NCBI GenBank assembly: GCA_009926065.1 | Contig: RFPP01000003.1 | Location: forward strand, 31,537 to 95,536 | Length of the DNA: 64,000 bases | Source: Flavobacteriaceae bacterium | GTDB lineage: Bacteria; Bacteroidota; Bacteroidia; Flavobacteriales; Flavobacteriaceae | Direction: 5' to 3' | Part shown: positions 18,330-26,674 of the stretch, one piece after another | How the letters are laid out: each line of letters begins with the position of its first letter | Numbering within the stretch: the first letter of the stretch is position 1 | Made by a program: the position numbers and the translations under genes | Notes under the pieces: generated by a model | Database searches by the model: none | What the model saw: the letters and a program-made list of their open reading frames with translations, nothing else | What the model was told of the DNA's origin: nothing

Positions 18330-19073
18330 ATGTCTAATAATATTACCCCTTATAAAGATTCAGAATTAGGTAAAAAAGAGCAAGTTGCAAAAATGTTTGA
18401 TACCATTTCCGGAAATTATGATGGATTGAATCGTGTTATTTCTTTTGGGATTGACATCAAATGGCGTAAAAAAGTATTGAAATTGGTTTCTGATAAAAAT
18501 CCGAAAACTGTTTTAGATATTGCAACTGGTACTGGAGATTTGGCAATTTTGATGACCAATACAAGTGCTGAAAAAATTATAGGTTTGGATATTTCTGCAG
18601 GAATGTTGGAAGTAGGACGAAATAAAATTAAAGCAAAAAATCTATCTGATAAAATAGAAATGATTTTAGCCGATTCCGAAAATATGCCTTTTGAAGACAA
18701 TACTTTCGATGCAATTACAGTAGCATTTGGCGTTAGAAATTTCGAAAATCTTGAAAAAGGATTAGCAGAAATCCTTCGTGTTTTAAAGCCTAACGGAATA
18801 TTTGTAATTTTAGAAACATCTGTTCCAGATAAAACTCCGTACAAACAAGGTTATACTTTTTATTCAAAAAATATTCTTCCTTTAATTGGAAAACTATTCT
18901 CAAAAGACAATTCTGCGTATCAATATTTATCAGAATCCGCCTCCGTTTTCCCTTATGGTGAAGCTTTAAACAATATTTTGAGAAAAATTGGGTTTATAGA
19001 AGTGAAATCTATGCCGCAAACATTTGGTGTTTCAACCATTTATTCTGCTTCAAAAAAAATAATTCGGAATTAA
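18330..19073 (+). CDS. ubiE: Demethylmenaquinone methyltransferase
   Basis: UbiE/MenG family, 247 residues, SAM-dependent C-methylation of demethylmenaquinone, the last step of menaquinone synthesis. Motifs: [24 protein letters not shown] near 19, the SAM-binding [12 protein letters not shown] near 61, [27 protein letters not shown] near 112-138 and [11 protein letters not shown]. Bacteroidota use menaquinone, so MenG is the functional reading. porT begins two bases after its stop, so the two are co-transcribed, an arrangement seen in other flavobacteria. Confidence 0.95.
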   Translation: MSNNITPYKDSELGKKEQVAKMFDTISGNYDGLNRVISFGIDIKWRKKVLKLVSDKNPKTVLDIATGTGDLAILMTNTSAEKIIGLDISAGMLEVGRNKIKAKNLSDKIEMILADSENMPFEDNTFDAITVAFGVRNFENLEKGLAEILRVLKPNGIFVILETSVPDKTPYKQGYTFYSKNILPLIGKLFSKDNSAYQYLSESASVFPYGEALNNILRKIGFIEVKSMPQTFGVSTIYSASKKIIRN

Positions 19074-19075
19074 TA

Positions 19076-19780
19076 ATGAAAAAAATAATACCAATTTTAT
19101 TAGTCCTATTATCAAATTTTGGATTTTCCCAAACCAAGGGAATGTTCAGCTATGATCCGCTTGTAAACCTTGAAAATTTTGATAAAGCAAATGTATATTG
19201 GGGTTACTTTTTAGGTTTTAATTCTTATGGTTTCAAAATCGATTATAAAAGTTACCAAATGGTTGATGTTCAAGTGGAAAGTACCTCCGGATTTAATGTT
19301 GGTCTTGTGGGCGATCTTAGGCTTCATGAATATATAAATTTACGCTTTGAACCTGGTTTATATTACACTCAAAGGAATTTAATGTTTCCTAATTTTACTA
19401 GAGAATTAGATGCCTATAGAGAAGTAAAGTCAACTTATATTCATTTGCCTTTATTACTTAAAATCTCGGCATTAAGAACTGGAAATGTACGTCCTTATTT
19501 AACAGCTGGGTTATCTAGAACTTTAAATTTAGGTAGTAATTCCAATTCTACAGATGACAATTTACAACAGCGATTTAGAGTGAAATCTTGGACATCAAAT
19601 TATGAATTAGGATTTGGTATAGATTTATACTTTGAATATTTCAAGTTTTCTCCCTCAATAAGAGGTGTTTTCGGATTGGACGATGAGTTAATTCGAGACA
19701 ACGATCCAAACAGCCCTTGGACATCTAATATTGAATCGATGAAAACTAGGGCAATTATTATTAATTTTACTTTTCACTAA
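19076..19780 (+). CDS. porT: Type IX secretion system outer-membrane protein PorT (SprT)
   Basis: PorT-family beta-barrel protein of 234 residues with a signal peptide ending NFGFSQ near residue 19. Bulk features are alternating short beta strands with aromatic girdle residues, a central RFEPGLYYTQRN and a C-terminal strand ending INFTFH, typical of small outer-membrane barrels. PorT (SprT in Flavobacterium) is required for the T9SS, which exports gliding adhesins and hydrolases with C-terminal sorting domains. Position directly behind ubiE supports the call, since the same pair occurs in gliding flavobacteria. It ends 7 nt from the convergent methyltransferase gene, leaving no room for a terminator. 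Confidence 0.85.
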   Translation: MKKIIPILLVLLSNFGFSQTKGMFSYDPLVNLENFDKANVYWGYFLGFNSYGFKIDYKSYQMVDVQVESTSGFNVGLVGDLRLHEYINLRFEPGLYYTQRNLMFPNFTRELDAYREVKSTYIHLPLLLKISALRTGNVRPYLTAGLSRTLNLGSNSNSTDDNLQQRFRVKSWTSNYELGFGIDLYFEYFKFSPSIRGVFGLDDELIRDNDPNSPWTSNIESMKTRAIIINFTFH

Positions 19781-19787
19781 AATAAAA

Positions 19788-20510
19788 TTACCTTCTAAAT
19801 TCACTTAAAATAATTGCGGTTGCCGAAGCTACATTCAAGCTTTCGGTGAGTTGCAAATTTCCAAATCGAGGAATTGTCAATCTATTTTTAATGCTATTTT
19901 CAATTTCTGGAGAAATTCCATTGGCTTCATTTCCCATAACTACAATCGCCTCATTCGGAAGATTCTTCTTATAAACATTGGATCCATCCATAAAAGTACC
20001 AAAAATAGGTAAGGAAGAATTTTGTAGAAATAATTTCAAATTCACATAACTCACATTAACTCTTGAAATGGAACCCATAGTCGCTTGAACTACTTTTGGA
20101 TTGTACAAATCTACGGTTTGCTCCGAGCAAATTACTTGAGAAATACCAAACCAATCACATAATCTTAATATGGTTCCTAGATTTCCAGGGTCGCGAATAT
20201 CGTCTAAAGCTAAAATTATTCCTTTTTCAATTATTGGAGTTGCGACTGGTATTTTAAAAACTGCCAAACAGTTATTTGGAGTTGATAATGCACTCATTTT
20301 CTTTAAATCGGATTCAGTTACAATTGATTTTAATGTTGGATTAACCTCATCAAATAAAGGTTCAGTGCAATACAAATGTTCTAATATAAAGTTGGATTTC
20401 AACAATTCCTGAATTACTTTTACACCTTCAGCAATGAATAATTGATTTGCAATTCTATTTTTTTTTAAATGCAAACTCGATATAAACTTTATTTGGTTTT
20501 TACTAACCAT
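19788..20510 (-). CDS. TrmH-family RNA 2'-O-methyltransferase (SpoU)
   Basis: A 240-residue SPOUT methyltransferase starting at the ATG at 20510. The ORF-track start 65 codons upstream runs into the leader of the divergent gene and is rejected. An N-terminal SpoU substrate-binding part (KNRIANQLFIAEGVKVIQELL) is followed by the knotted SAM domain: LALDDIRDPGNLGTILRLCDWFG, the VVMGNEANGIS motif and the C-terminal IPRFGNLQLTESLNVASATAIILSEF. These are the three conserved SpoU motifs, with the Asn and Arg in DPGNLGTILR. Likely target is 23S rRNA or tRNA ribose; which one cannot be read from sequence. Confidence 0.92.
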   Translation of the reverse strand: MVSKNQIKFISSLHLKKNRIANQLFIAEGVKVIQELLKSNFILEHLYCTEPLFDEVNPTLKSIVTESDLKKMSALSTPNNCLAVFKIPVATPIIEKGIILALDDIRDPGNLGTILRLCDWFGISQVICSEQTVDLYNPKVVQATMGSISRVNVSYVNLKLFLQNSSLPIFGTFMDGSNVYKKNLPNEAIVVMGNEANGISPEIENSIKNRLTIPRFGNLQLTESLNVASATAIILSEFRR

Positions 20511-20520
20511 AGAAATAATG

Positions 20521-20528
20521 TACTTTTG
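20521..20528 (+). promoter_or_regulatory. Candidate -7 element of the BamA/TamA-like gene
   Basis: TACTTTTG on the plus strand, 19 nt before the TTG start at 20548 and just outside the start of the divergent methyltransferase gene. TTG occurs 25 nt further upstream, slightly too far. Confidence 0.4.
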
Positions 20529-20547
20529 AATTAAATATTTCACATTC

Positions 20548-23103
20548 TTGAGAAACCTGACTACAAAAATATCATTATTTATTCTAATTGCAGTAATTAT
20601 CTCTGCTTGTAATTCTTTGCGAAGAGTTCCTAACGGGAAAATGCTATTAACTAAAAATGAAATTTTAATTGATGGAAAAAAAGAAAGTAATGAGGAATTA
20701 ACCAATCAATTGTATCAAAAACCAAATAGCTCATTGCTAGGTTATCGCTTGAGGTTGAACATTTTTAACTTGGCATCACCAAATCCAGATTCTATTTATA
20801 AGTCAAAATTTATTAAAAATCCTGAAAAATACAATGCGATGGCTAAATGGTTATCGAAAAAACAAGTAGATCGTTTGGGTAAATCCTTTTATTATTCTGG
20901 AATACATAATTTTTTAAAAAAAACCGGAGAAGCGCCTGTAATTTTAGATCCCAAAAGTACCGATCGTTCCCTTTCAAGATTAGAGTCCTACTATTTTGAC
21001 AAAGGATATTTCAATTTAAAAGGAAAGTATAACATTGATAGTATTAGTAGTAAAAAAGTTATTGTAAAATACAATATTACCAAGGGGAAACCATTTATAT
21101 TAGACACTATAAATATCAATATTAAAACTCCTATTTTGGATTCGTTGTACAAAACAAATAAAGAGTTTGCATTTTTAAAATCGGGAAAACAATACAATAA
21201 ATTAGATTTTGATGCAGAAAGAAATAGAATAACAACCCATTTTAGAAATAATGGTGCATACTATTTTCAACAAAATTATATTAATTATTCTATAGATACA
21301 TTAAATTCAAAAAGTAAAGCTAATATCGATTTGAATATTGAAAATCAATCAATTAGAGTTGGTGATTCTACCAAAATAATTCCTTTCAAATTGTATAAAA
21401 TCAGTGATGTAAACATTTACACTGACAACCTGACCTCTAAAACGAATACAAAAATTTTAGACAGTATTTCATATAATAATTTTAATTTACTGAGTGTAAA
21501 TAAATTAAAATACAAACCAAAAGCAATCACAGATGCTGTTTTTATATCCAAAGGAAGTACTTTTTCAGATATTAATACAACATTAACTTCGAGGTCTTTA
21601 GGTGGGTTAAGGGTTTTTAATTATCCATTAATTCAATATGTAGTTAATCCAAAAGATGAAAATTCATTAATTACAAATATTTATTTATCACCTAGACCCA
21701 AATTAAGTTTCGGTTACAACTTTGACTTAACCCATTCAACAATTCAAGATATTGGAATAACTGCAAGCACGGCAGTTTCAATTAGAAATATTTTTCGAGG
21801 TGCCGAAACACTAGAGCTATCTGCTAGAGGAAATATAGGTTCTTCAAAAGAAGTAGCAAAAATAAATAATAGTTTTTTCAATGTTTCAGAATATGGTTTT
21901 GATATCAAACTGCATTTACCTAGAGTATTTTTTCCTATTAAAACAGATAAAATAATTCCAAAAACAATGTTGCCCTCTACCAGTATAGCCGTAGGTTATA
22001 TTAAACAAGAGAATATCGGTTTAGATAAACAAAATTTCACTAGCTCTATAAATTATAATTGGAATCCCAGAGAAAGTGTAAAAGCTAGGTTAGAGTTATT
22101 GAACATTCAATTTGTTAAAAATGTAAATACAAGTAATTACTTTAATATTTACAAATCTTCTTATTACGTTTTAAATTCGATAGCTCAAAATCCAAACTAT
22201 AGTGTCAATCCAAATTATTTTAATAGTAATCAAGAATTGATAATTGAATCAGGAACAAACGGATTTACAAATGATGTATTAGGATCAAATCCAACCGTTA
22301 TTCCTTCTGCAGAAGATTACAAGACTATTCGTAGTATTGAAGAAAGGAGAAGAAGATTAACAGAAAATGATTTAATAGTATCTACAAGTTATAATTACTC
22401 AGAAAATACTAAAAAAGATCAAAATGATAACGATTTTATGATTTTTAGAGGAAAAATTGAATCGGCAGGGAACTTATTATCATTACTTACTAGAGCATCA
22501 AAACAAATAAATAATCAAGAAAGTACAACAAAGTTTTTTGAAGTTGAGTACTCTCAATATTTTAAAGTAGAAGGTGAATTTATAAAATTGTGGGATTTAC
22601 ATAGAAAGAGAATATTAGCCATTCGATCATTTGCTGGTGTTGCTATTCCTTATGGTAATTCGAACAATATACCTTTTTCAAGAAGTTATTTTGCAGGAGG
22701 AACCAATGATAACAGAGCCTGGCAATCATATGGTTTAGGTCCCGGTGCAAGTGGCGGAATAAATGATTTTAATGAGGCAAACTTAAAATTAGCCATTAGT
22801 GCTGAACTTCGATTTAATATATTTGGTCAATTAAACGGAGCCCTATTTGTGGATGCGGGTAATATTTGGAATGTACTTGATAATGTTGAAGATGAAAAAT
22901 TTGTATTTAAAAACTTAAACTCATTAAAAAACAGTGCCATTGGTTCTGGAATCGGGTTTAGATATGATTTTAATTTTTTTATTGTTCGAATGGATTTAGG
23001 ATTTAAAACCTATAATCCTTCAGAAGTTGAAGGTAGAAAATGGTTTAAAGATTATAATTTAGAAAAATCTGTAATAAATATTGGAATTAATTATCCATTC
23101 TAA
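20548..23103 (+). CDS. Lipidated BamA/TamA-like outer-membrane protein (TamL type)
   Basis: Omp85-superfamily protein of 851 residues. It starts with TTG: a stop codon lies seven codons upstream in frame and no ATG occurs until well past the signal sequence. The N-terminus is a lipoprotein signal with ISAC and Cys21 as the lipidation site, unlike E. coli BamA or TamA. POTRA-like repeats cover about residues 90-350. The C-terminal barrel contains YFAGGTNDNRAWQ, the counterpart of the Omp85 loop-6 motif, and ends in the aromatic residue Phe. Lipidated BamA-like proteins are a Bacteroidota feature and have been called TamL; a TamB-type partner would be expected but is not in this window. It differs from the true BamA at 39771, which has a cleavable signal and the bamA neighbourhood. 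Confidence 0.85.
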   Translation: MRNLTTKISLFILIAVIISACNSLRRVPNGKMLLTKNEILIDGKKESNEELTNQLYQKPNSSLLGYRLRLNIFNLASPNPDSIYKSKFIKNPEKYNAMAKWLSKKQVDRLGKSFYYSGIHNFLKKTGEAPVILDPKSTDRSLSRLESYYFDKGYFNLKGKYNIDSISSKKVIVKYNITKGKPFILDTININIKTPILDSLYKTNKEFAFLKSGKQYNKLDFDAERNRITTHFRNNGAYYFQQNYINYSIDTLNSKSKANIDLNIENQSIRVGDSTKIIPFKLYKISDVNIYTDNLTSKTNTKILDSISYNNFNLLSVNKLKYKPKAITDAVFISKGSTFSDINTTLTSRSLGGLRVFNYPLIQYVVNPKDENSLITNIYLSPRPKLSFGYNFDLTHSTIQDIGITASTAVSIRNIFRGAETLELSARGNIGSSKEVAKINNSFFNVSEYGFDIKLHLPRVFFPIKTDKIIPKTMLPSTSIAVGYIKQENIGLDKQNFTSSINYNWNPRESVKARLELLNIQFVKNVNTSNYFNIYKSSYYVLNSIAQNPNYSVNPNYFNSNQELIIESGTNGFTNDVLGSNPTVIPSAEDYKTIRSIEERRRRLTENDLIVSTSYNYSENTKKDQNDNDFMIFRGKIESAGNLLSLLTRASKQINNQESTTKFFEVEYSQYFKVEGEFIKLWDLHRKRILAIRSFAGVAIPYGNSNNIPFSRSYFAGGTNDNRAWQSYGLGPGASGGINDFNEANLKLAISAELRFNIFGQLNGALFVDAGNIWNVLDNVEDEKFVFKNLNSLKNSAIGSGIGFRYDFNFFIVRMDLGFKTYNPSEVEGRKWFKDYNLEKSVINIGINYPF

Positions 23104-23155
23104 TTTTATAAATTATTAATTTTGCTAGCTAATAAATATTAAAAACAACACATAA

Positions 23156-24223
23156 ATGTCACACAACATCAAAGCTGGAGTTGCAACTGGCGATTCAGTC
23201 CAAGCGATTTTTAGCTATGCAAAAGAAAAAGGATTTGCACTTCCTGCAATAAATGTAACTAGTTCAAGTACGATTAATGGAGTTTTAGAAACAGCATCCA
23301 AATTAAACGCCCCTGTAATTATTCAATTTTCAAATGGAGGTTGTATTTTTAATGCCGGTAAAGGATTATCAAACAATAATGAAAAAGCAGCAATTTTAGG
23401 AGGAATCGCTGGTGCAAAACATGTACATACATTAGCAGAAGCATACGGAGCAACTGTAATTCTCCATACTGATCATTGTGCAAAAAAATTATTACCCTGG
23501 ATTGATGGATTATTAGATGCAAGTGAAGCTCATTTTGCTGCGACTGGAAAACCACTTTATAGTTCTCATATGATTGATTTATCAGAAGAACCAATTGAGG
23601 AAAATATTGAAATTTGCAAAACTTATTTAGCTAGAATGAGCAAAATGGGTATGACATTAGAAATAGAACTTGGAATTACCGGTGGTGAAGAAGATGGAGT
23701 CGATAATTCTGATGTTGATAGTTCAAAATTATACACTCAGCCTTCAGAAGTTGCATATGCTTATGAGGAACTATTGAAAGTTAGTCCGAGATTTACTATA
23801 GCAGCTTCTTTCGGTAATGTTCATGGAGTATACAAACCAGGAAATGTAAAATTAACTCCTAAGATTTTGAAAAATTCTCAAGATTTTGTCCAGCAAAAAT
23901 TCAATACCGGAAATAATCCAGTCGATTTTGTATTTCATGGAGGCTCAGGATCAAGTATTGAAGAAATTCGCGAAGCAATTGAATATGGAGTTGTGAAAAT
24001 GAATTTAGATACCGATTTACAATTTGCTTATACAGAGGGGATTCGAAATTATATGATTAATAATATTGACTATTTGAAAACTCAAATTGGAAACCCAGAG
24101 GGACCTGATCAACCAAATAAAAAATATTATGATCCCAGAAAATGGGTTCGTGAGGGTGAAATTACATTCAACTCGAGATTAGAACAAGCATTTAAAGATT
24201 TAAATAACGTGAACACTTTATAG
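23156..24223 (+). CDS. fbaA: Class II fructose-1,6-bisphosphate aldolase
   Basis: Class IIA aldolase, 355 residues, zinc-dependent cleavage of fructose-1,6-bisphosphate in glycolysis and the reverse reaction in gluconeogenesis. Motifs: ALPAINVTSSSTINGVLE near 24, TDHCAKKLLPWIDGLL near 108 (catalytic Asp and zinc His), LEIELGITGGEEDGVDN near 174, NVHGVYKPG (zinc His) and FHGGSGSSIEEI near 260. The last is the phosphate-binding glycine-rich loop. A TAATTTTG sequence 31 nt before the ATG may be its -7 element. The 84-nt gap to accD holds short AC-rich repeats. Confidence 0.97.
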   Translation: MSHNIKAGVATGDSVQAIFSYAKEKGFALPAINVTSSSTINGVLETASKLNAPVIIQFSNGGCIFNAGKGLSNNNEKAAILGGIAGAKHVHTLAEAYGATVILHTDHCAKKLLPWIDGLLDASEAHFAATGKPLYSSHMIDLSEEPIEENIEICKTYLARMSKMGMTLEIELGITGGEEDGVDNSDVDSSKLYTQPSEVAYAYEELLKVSPRFTIAASFGNVHGVYKPGNVKLTPKILKNSQDFVQQKFNTGNNPVDFVFHGGSGSSIEEIREAIEYGVVKMNLDTDLQFAYTEGIRNYMINNIDYLKTQIGNPEGPDQPNKKYYDPRKWVREGEITFNSRLEQAFKDLNNVNTL

Positions 24224-24226
24224 TTG

Positions 24227-24293
24227 ATATTTGATGGATGTTAGTTGTCGGTTCAATCCGAATACCAACAACCATCAACCATTAACCATTAAC
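24227..24293. repeat. Intergenic repeat with heptamer units between fbaA and accD
   Basis: The right part consists of 7-base units CAACCAT, CAACCAT, TAACCAT and partial TAAC (24269-24293). The left part GATGGATGTTAGTTGTCGG is an imperfect reverse complement of the following stretch (about 15 of 19 positions), so the transcript could fold back. AACCATCAACCATTAACC-type sequence is common between flavobacterial genes. No coding potential: the ORF listed at 24231 is an artefact. Confidence 0.5.
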
Positions 24294-24307
24294 AAAAAAC
24301 ATAAATT

Positions 24308-25162
24308 ATGTCTTGGTTTAAAAGAACAGAAAAAGGAATTACTACACCCACTGAGAACAAGAAAGATGTTCCAAAAGGACTGTGGTATAAAACTCCCACA
24401 GGAAAAATTATTGATGCCGAAGAATTAGCAAGAAATCTATGGGTAAGCCCTGAAGATGGATTTCATGTAAGAATTGGTAGTAAGGAATATTTTGAAATAT
24501 TATTTGATAATAATGAATTCAAAGAATTAGATTCAAAAATGACATCGAAAGATCCTTTGAATTTCGTGGATACTAAGAAATATTCTGAGCGACTAAAAGA
24601 CGCTATGGAAAAAACCAAATTGAAAGATGCCGTTCGAACAGGTGTTGGAAAATCTAAAGGAAATGATTTGGTGGTTTGTTGTATGGATTTTGCCTTTATT
24701 GGTGGATCTATGGGAGCCGTTGTAGGTGAAAAAATAGCCCGTGGAATTGATTATTCAATCAAAAATAAAATTCCATTTGTAATGATTTCAAAATCTGGAG
24801 GGGCAAGAATGATGGAAGCTGCCTATTCTTTAATGCAATTGGCAAAAACATCGGCAAAATTAGCCCAATTGGCCGAAGCTGGAATACCTTATATTTCATT
24901 GTGCACCGATCCTACTACGGGAGGAACAACCGCTTCTTACGCTATGTTGGGTGATATTAATATTTCTGAGCCAGGTGCTTTAATCGGATTTGCGGGACCA
25001 AGAGTAGTGAGAGATACAACCGGTAAAGATTTGCCTGAAGGATTTCAAACTGCAGAATTCTTATTAGAACATGGTTTCTTAGATTTTATTGTTCCAAGAA
25101 AAGAATTAAAAGACAAAATTAATTTATATATAGATTTGATTTTAAATCAAGAAATAAGATAA
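24308..25162 (+). CDS. accD: Acetyl-CoA carboxylase carboxyltransferase beta subunit
   Basis: AccD, 284 residues, transfers the carboxyl group from carboxybiotin to acetyl-CoA together with AccA (not in this window). The carboxyltransferase core is clear: [23 protein letters not shown] near 128, [22 protein letters not shown] near 159 and [17 protein letters not shown] near 198. The N-terminal zinc ribbon that precedes the core in E. coli is recognisable by sequence ([13 protein letters not shown]...[14 protein letters not shown]), but the four zinc cysteines are replaced by Thr29, Thr31 or Gly32, Ser47 and Asp50. The domain is thus kept in length but cannot bind zinc in the usual way. A bidirectional terminator follows. 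Confidence 0.95.
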   Translation: MSWFKRTEKGITTPTENKKDVPKGLWYKTPTGKIIDAEELARNLWVSPEDGFHVRIGSKEYFEILFDNNEFKELDSKMTSKDPLNFVDTKKYSERLKDAMEKTKLKDAVRTGVGKSKGNDLVVCCMDFAFIGGSMGAVVGEKIARGIDYSIKNKIPFVMISKSGGARMMEAAYSLMQLAKTSAKLAQLAEAGIPYISLCTDPTTGGTTASYAMLGDINISEPGALIGFAGPRVVRDTTGKDLPEGFQTAEFLLEHGFLDFIVPRKELKDKINLYIDLILNQEIR

Positions 25163-25171
25163 TAAATAGGT

Positions 25172-25207
25172 AAAAAAAACTCAAAGCTAAGCTTTGAGTT
25201 TTTTTTT
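25172..25207. terminator. Bidirectional terminator between accD and the MacB-type permease gene
   Basis: Nine-bp perfect stem ACTCAAAGC/GCTTTGAGT with a 3-nt loop, flanked by eight A on one side and eight T on the other. It can terminate accD (plus) and the convergent permease gene (minus, stop at 25219). Confidence 0.88.
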
Positions 25208-25218
25208 ATTTACACTAT

Positions 25219-26469
25219 TTACATTCCCGTTCTAATCGCTTCTACAGGATCTAATTTTGAGGCAGAAATGGCGGGTAATATTCCAGACATCAGTCCGATT
25301 ACCGCTGCCAAACCTGTTCCTAAAAGTATATTTCCAATCCCTAATACAAAATCAAAATCTAGGACATTGGTTAGAATTATAGAAATAATCCAAACTAATA
25401 TCAGTCCGATTAAACCTCCAATTACTGAGAGAATTACTGCTTCAAATAAAAATTGGAATAAAATAAAACGATTTTTTGCTCCCAATGATTTCTGAATACC
25501 TATTAGATTAGTTCGTTCTTTTACAGAAACAAACATAATATTGGCAATACCAAATCCTCCAACAAGCAATGAAAAACCACTTATTATCCAACCAACCACG
25601 TTCATTTTCGAAATAATGCCATCTAATAAATCGGTGAATCCTGACAATACATTGATAAAAAAATTGTCTATTTCACCCGTCTTCATTCCACGATAATTTC
25701 TTAATTTTTGAGTTAATTCGGCTTTATAAGCTTCCATATCAATCCCTTTTTCCGGTTTAATTACGATTACTGGAGTCATTGAATCGTTGTTATCCCCGTA
25801 TAATCTTCTTAGAAAATTAACCGGAATATAAACTGAAGTATCGTCACTTTCGCCAAAAATCCCTTCACCTTGTTTTTTCAAAACACCTATAACAGTGAAT
25901 TTTTGTCCGTACATTCTAATATTTTTCCCAATTGGATCAGTGCCTTCAAAAAGACCTTGAGCAACTTCATTTCCCAATACAATTAACGCAGCTCCAGAAT
26001 TCGCCTCCGCTTCATTGTAAAATCGACCTTCTTGAAATTCTAAACCTTGAATATCTATTATTTCATGAGAAACTGGAAAAACGTTTACATCACTAACAAT
26101 GTTGGCTTCATATTTTATCGATTGTCTAGAGGTAAACATTTGATAACACATTTCCTTAGTATTGTTCATCGAAGCTTTTAAATACTCATATTCGTCGTAT
26201 TTTACATTTGGAAACTGTTCCCGTTTCCATTGAGGTATTTCTGAAGGTCCAAAAGAAAACCGCATCAAATAAACAGTATTTTTATCTAAAGTGCTTAAAT
26301 CTTTTTTAATTTTTCTGTCCAATGAATCTACAGCTGCTAAAACTGCAATTATGGAAAAAATACCAATAGTTACCCCTAATAATGATAGTAAAGTTCGCAA
26401 TTTATTGTTTCTCAATGCATTGATTGCAAAACTGAAACTCTCTTTTAATAATCTAAAATAGACAATCAT
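25219..26469 (-). CDS. MacB/FtsX-type ABC transporter permease
   Basis: A 416-residue permease. The N-terminal cytoplasmic segment and first TM (NNKLRTLLSLLGVTIGIFSIIAVLAAVDS) are typical of MacB-family permeases. A periplasmic MacB core domain of about 230 residues follows (FGPSEIPQW, VLGNEVAQGLFEG, RMYGQKFTVIGVLKK), then three TM segments of the FtsX domain with GFGIANIMFVSVKERTNLIGIQKSLGAK near 299 and a C-terminus ILPAISASKLDPVEAIRTGM. No ATP-binding gene is adjacent. The adaptor/TolC pair at 50.6-53.3 kb lacks a permease, so this could be a partner, but distance makes that a guess. It has a terminator after it and diverges from purH. Confidence 0.88.
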   Translation of the reverse strand: MIVYFRLLKESFSFAINALRNNKLRTLLSLLGVTIGIFSIIAVLAAVDSLDRKIKKDLSTLDKNTVYLMRFSFGPSEIPQWKREQFPNVKYDEYEYLKASMNNTKEMCYQMFTSRQSIKYEANIVSDVNVFPVSHEIIDIQGLEFQEGRFYNEAEANSGAALIVLGNEVAQGLFEGTDPIGKNIRMYGQKFTVIGVLKKQGEGIFGESDDTSVYIPVNFLRRLYGDNNDSMTPVIVIKPEKGIDMEAYKAELTQKLRNYRGMKTGEIDNFFINVLSGFTDLLDGIISKMNVVGWIISGFSLLVGGFGIANIMFVSVKERTNLIGIQKSLGAKNRFILFQFLFEAVILSVIGGLIGLILVWIISIILTNVLDFDFVLGIGNILLGTGLAAVIGLMSGILPAISASKLDPVEAIRTGM

Positions 26470-26513
26470 GGCTTTAATTTAGTAGTGTAAAATTCAATAT
26501 TATTTTGTGAATA

Positions 26514-26530
26514 ACCTAATGAAATTAGGT
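26514..26530. repeat. Short perfect palindrome in the permease/purH gap
   Basis: ACCTAAT-GAA-ATTAGGT, a 7-bp perfect inverted repeat with a 3-nt centre, about 45 nt upstream of the permease ATG and 145 nt before the purH ATG. It could be an operator or a small hairpin; nothing else supports either reading. Confidence 0.3.
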
Positions 26531-26643
26531 ATAAAAATAAAATAAATAAATGAAGAAAAACAAGTACAACTATTTATTTAAAAAAAATGAAATAAGTTGT
26601 TGTTTTCTAGTCACCAAATTATAATTAAATCTAATAAAATAAC

Positions 26644-26651
26644 TATTTTTG
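26644..26651 (+). promoter_or_regulatory. Candidate -7 element of purH
   Basis: TATTTTTG, 23 nt before the purH ATG at 26675. It lies inside the track's extended ORF, which supports the shorter start. No TTG at the right distance. Confidence 0.4.
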
Positions 26652-26674
26652 GACTTTTAAATCTAACTACAACA

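Noticed and set aside
18416-18844. 142-residue minus-strand ORF inside ubiE
   Set aside because: Antisense shadow of a strongly conserved methyltransferase gene; no recognisable protein features.
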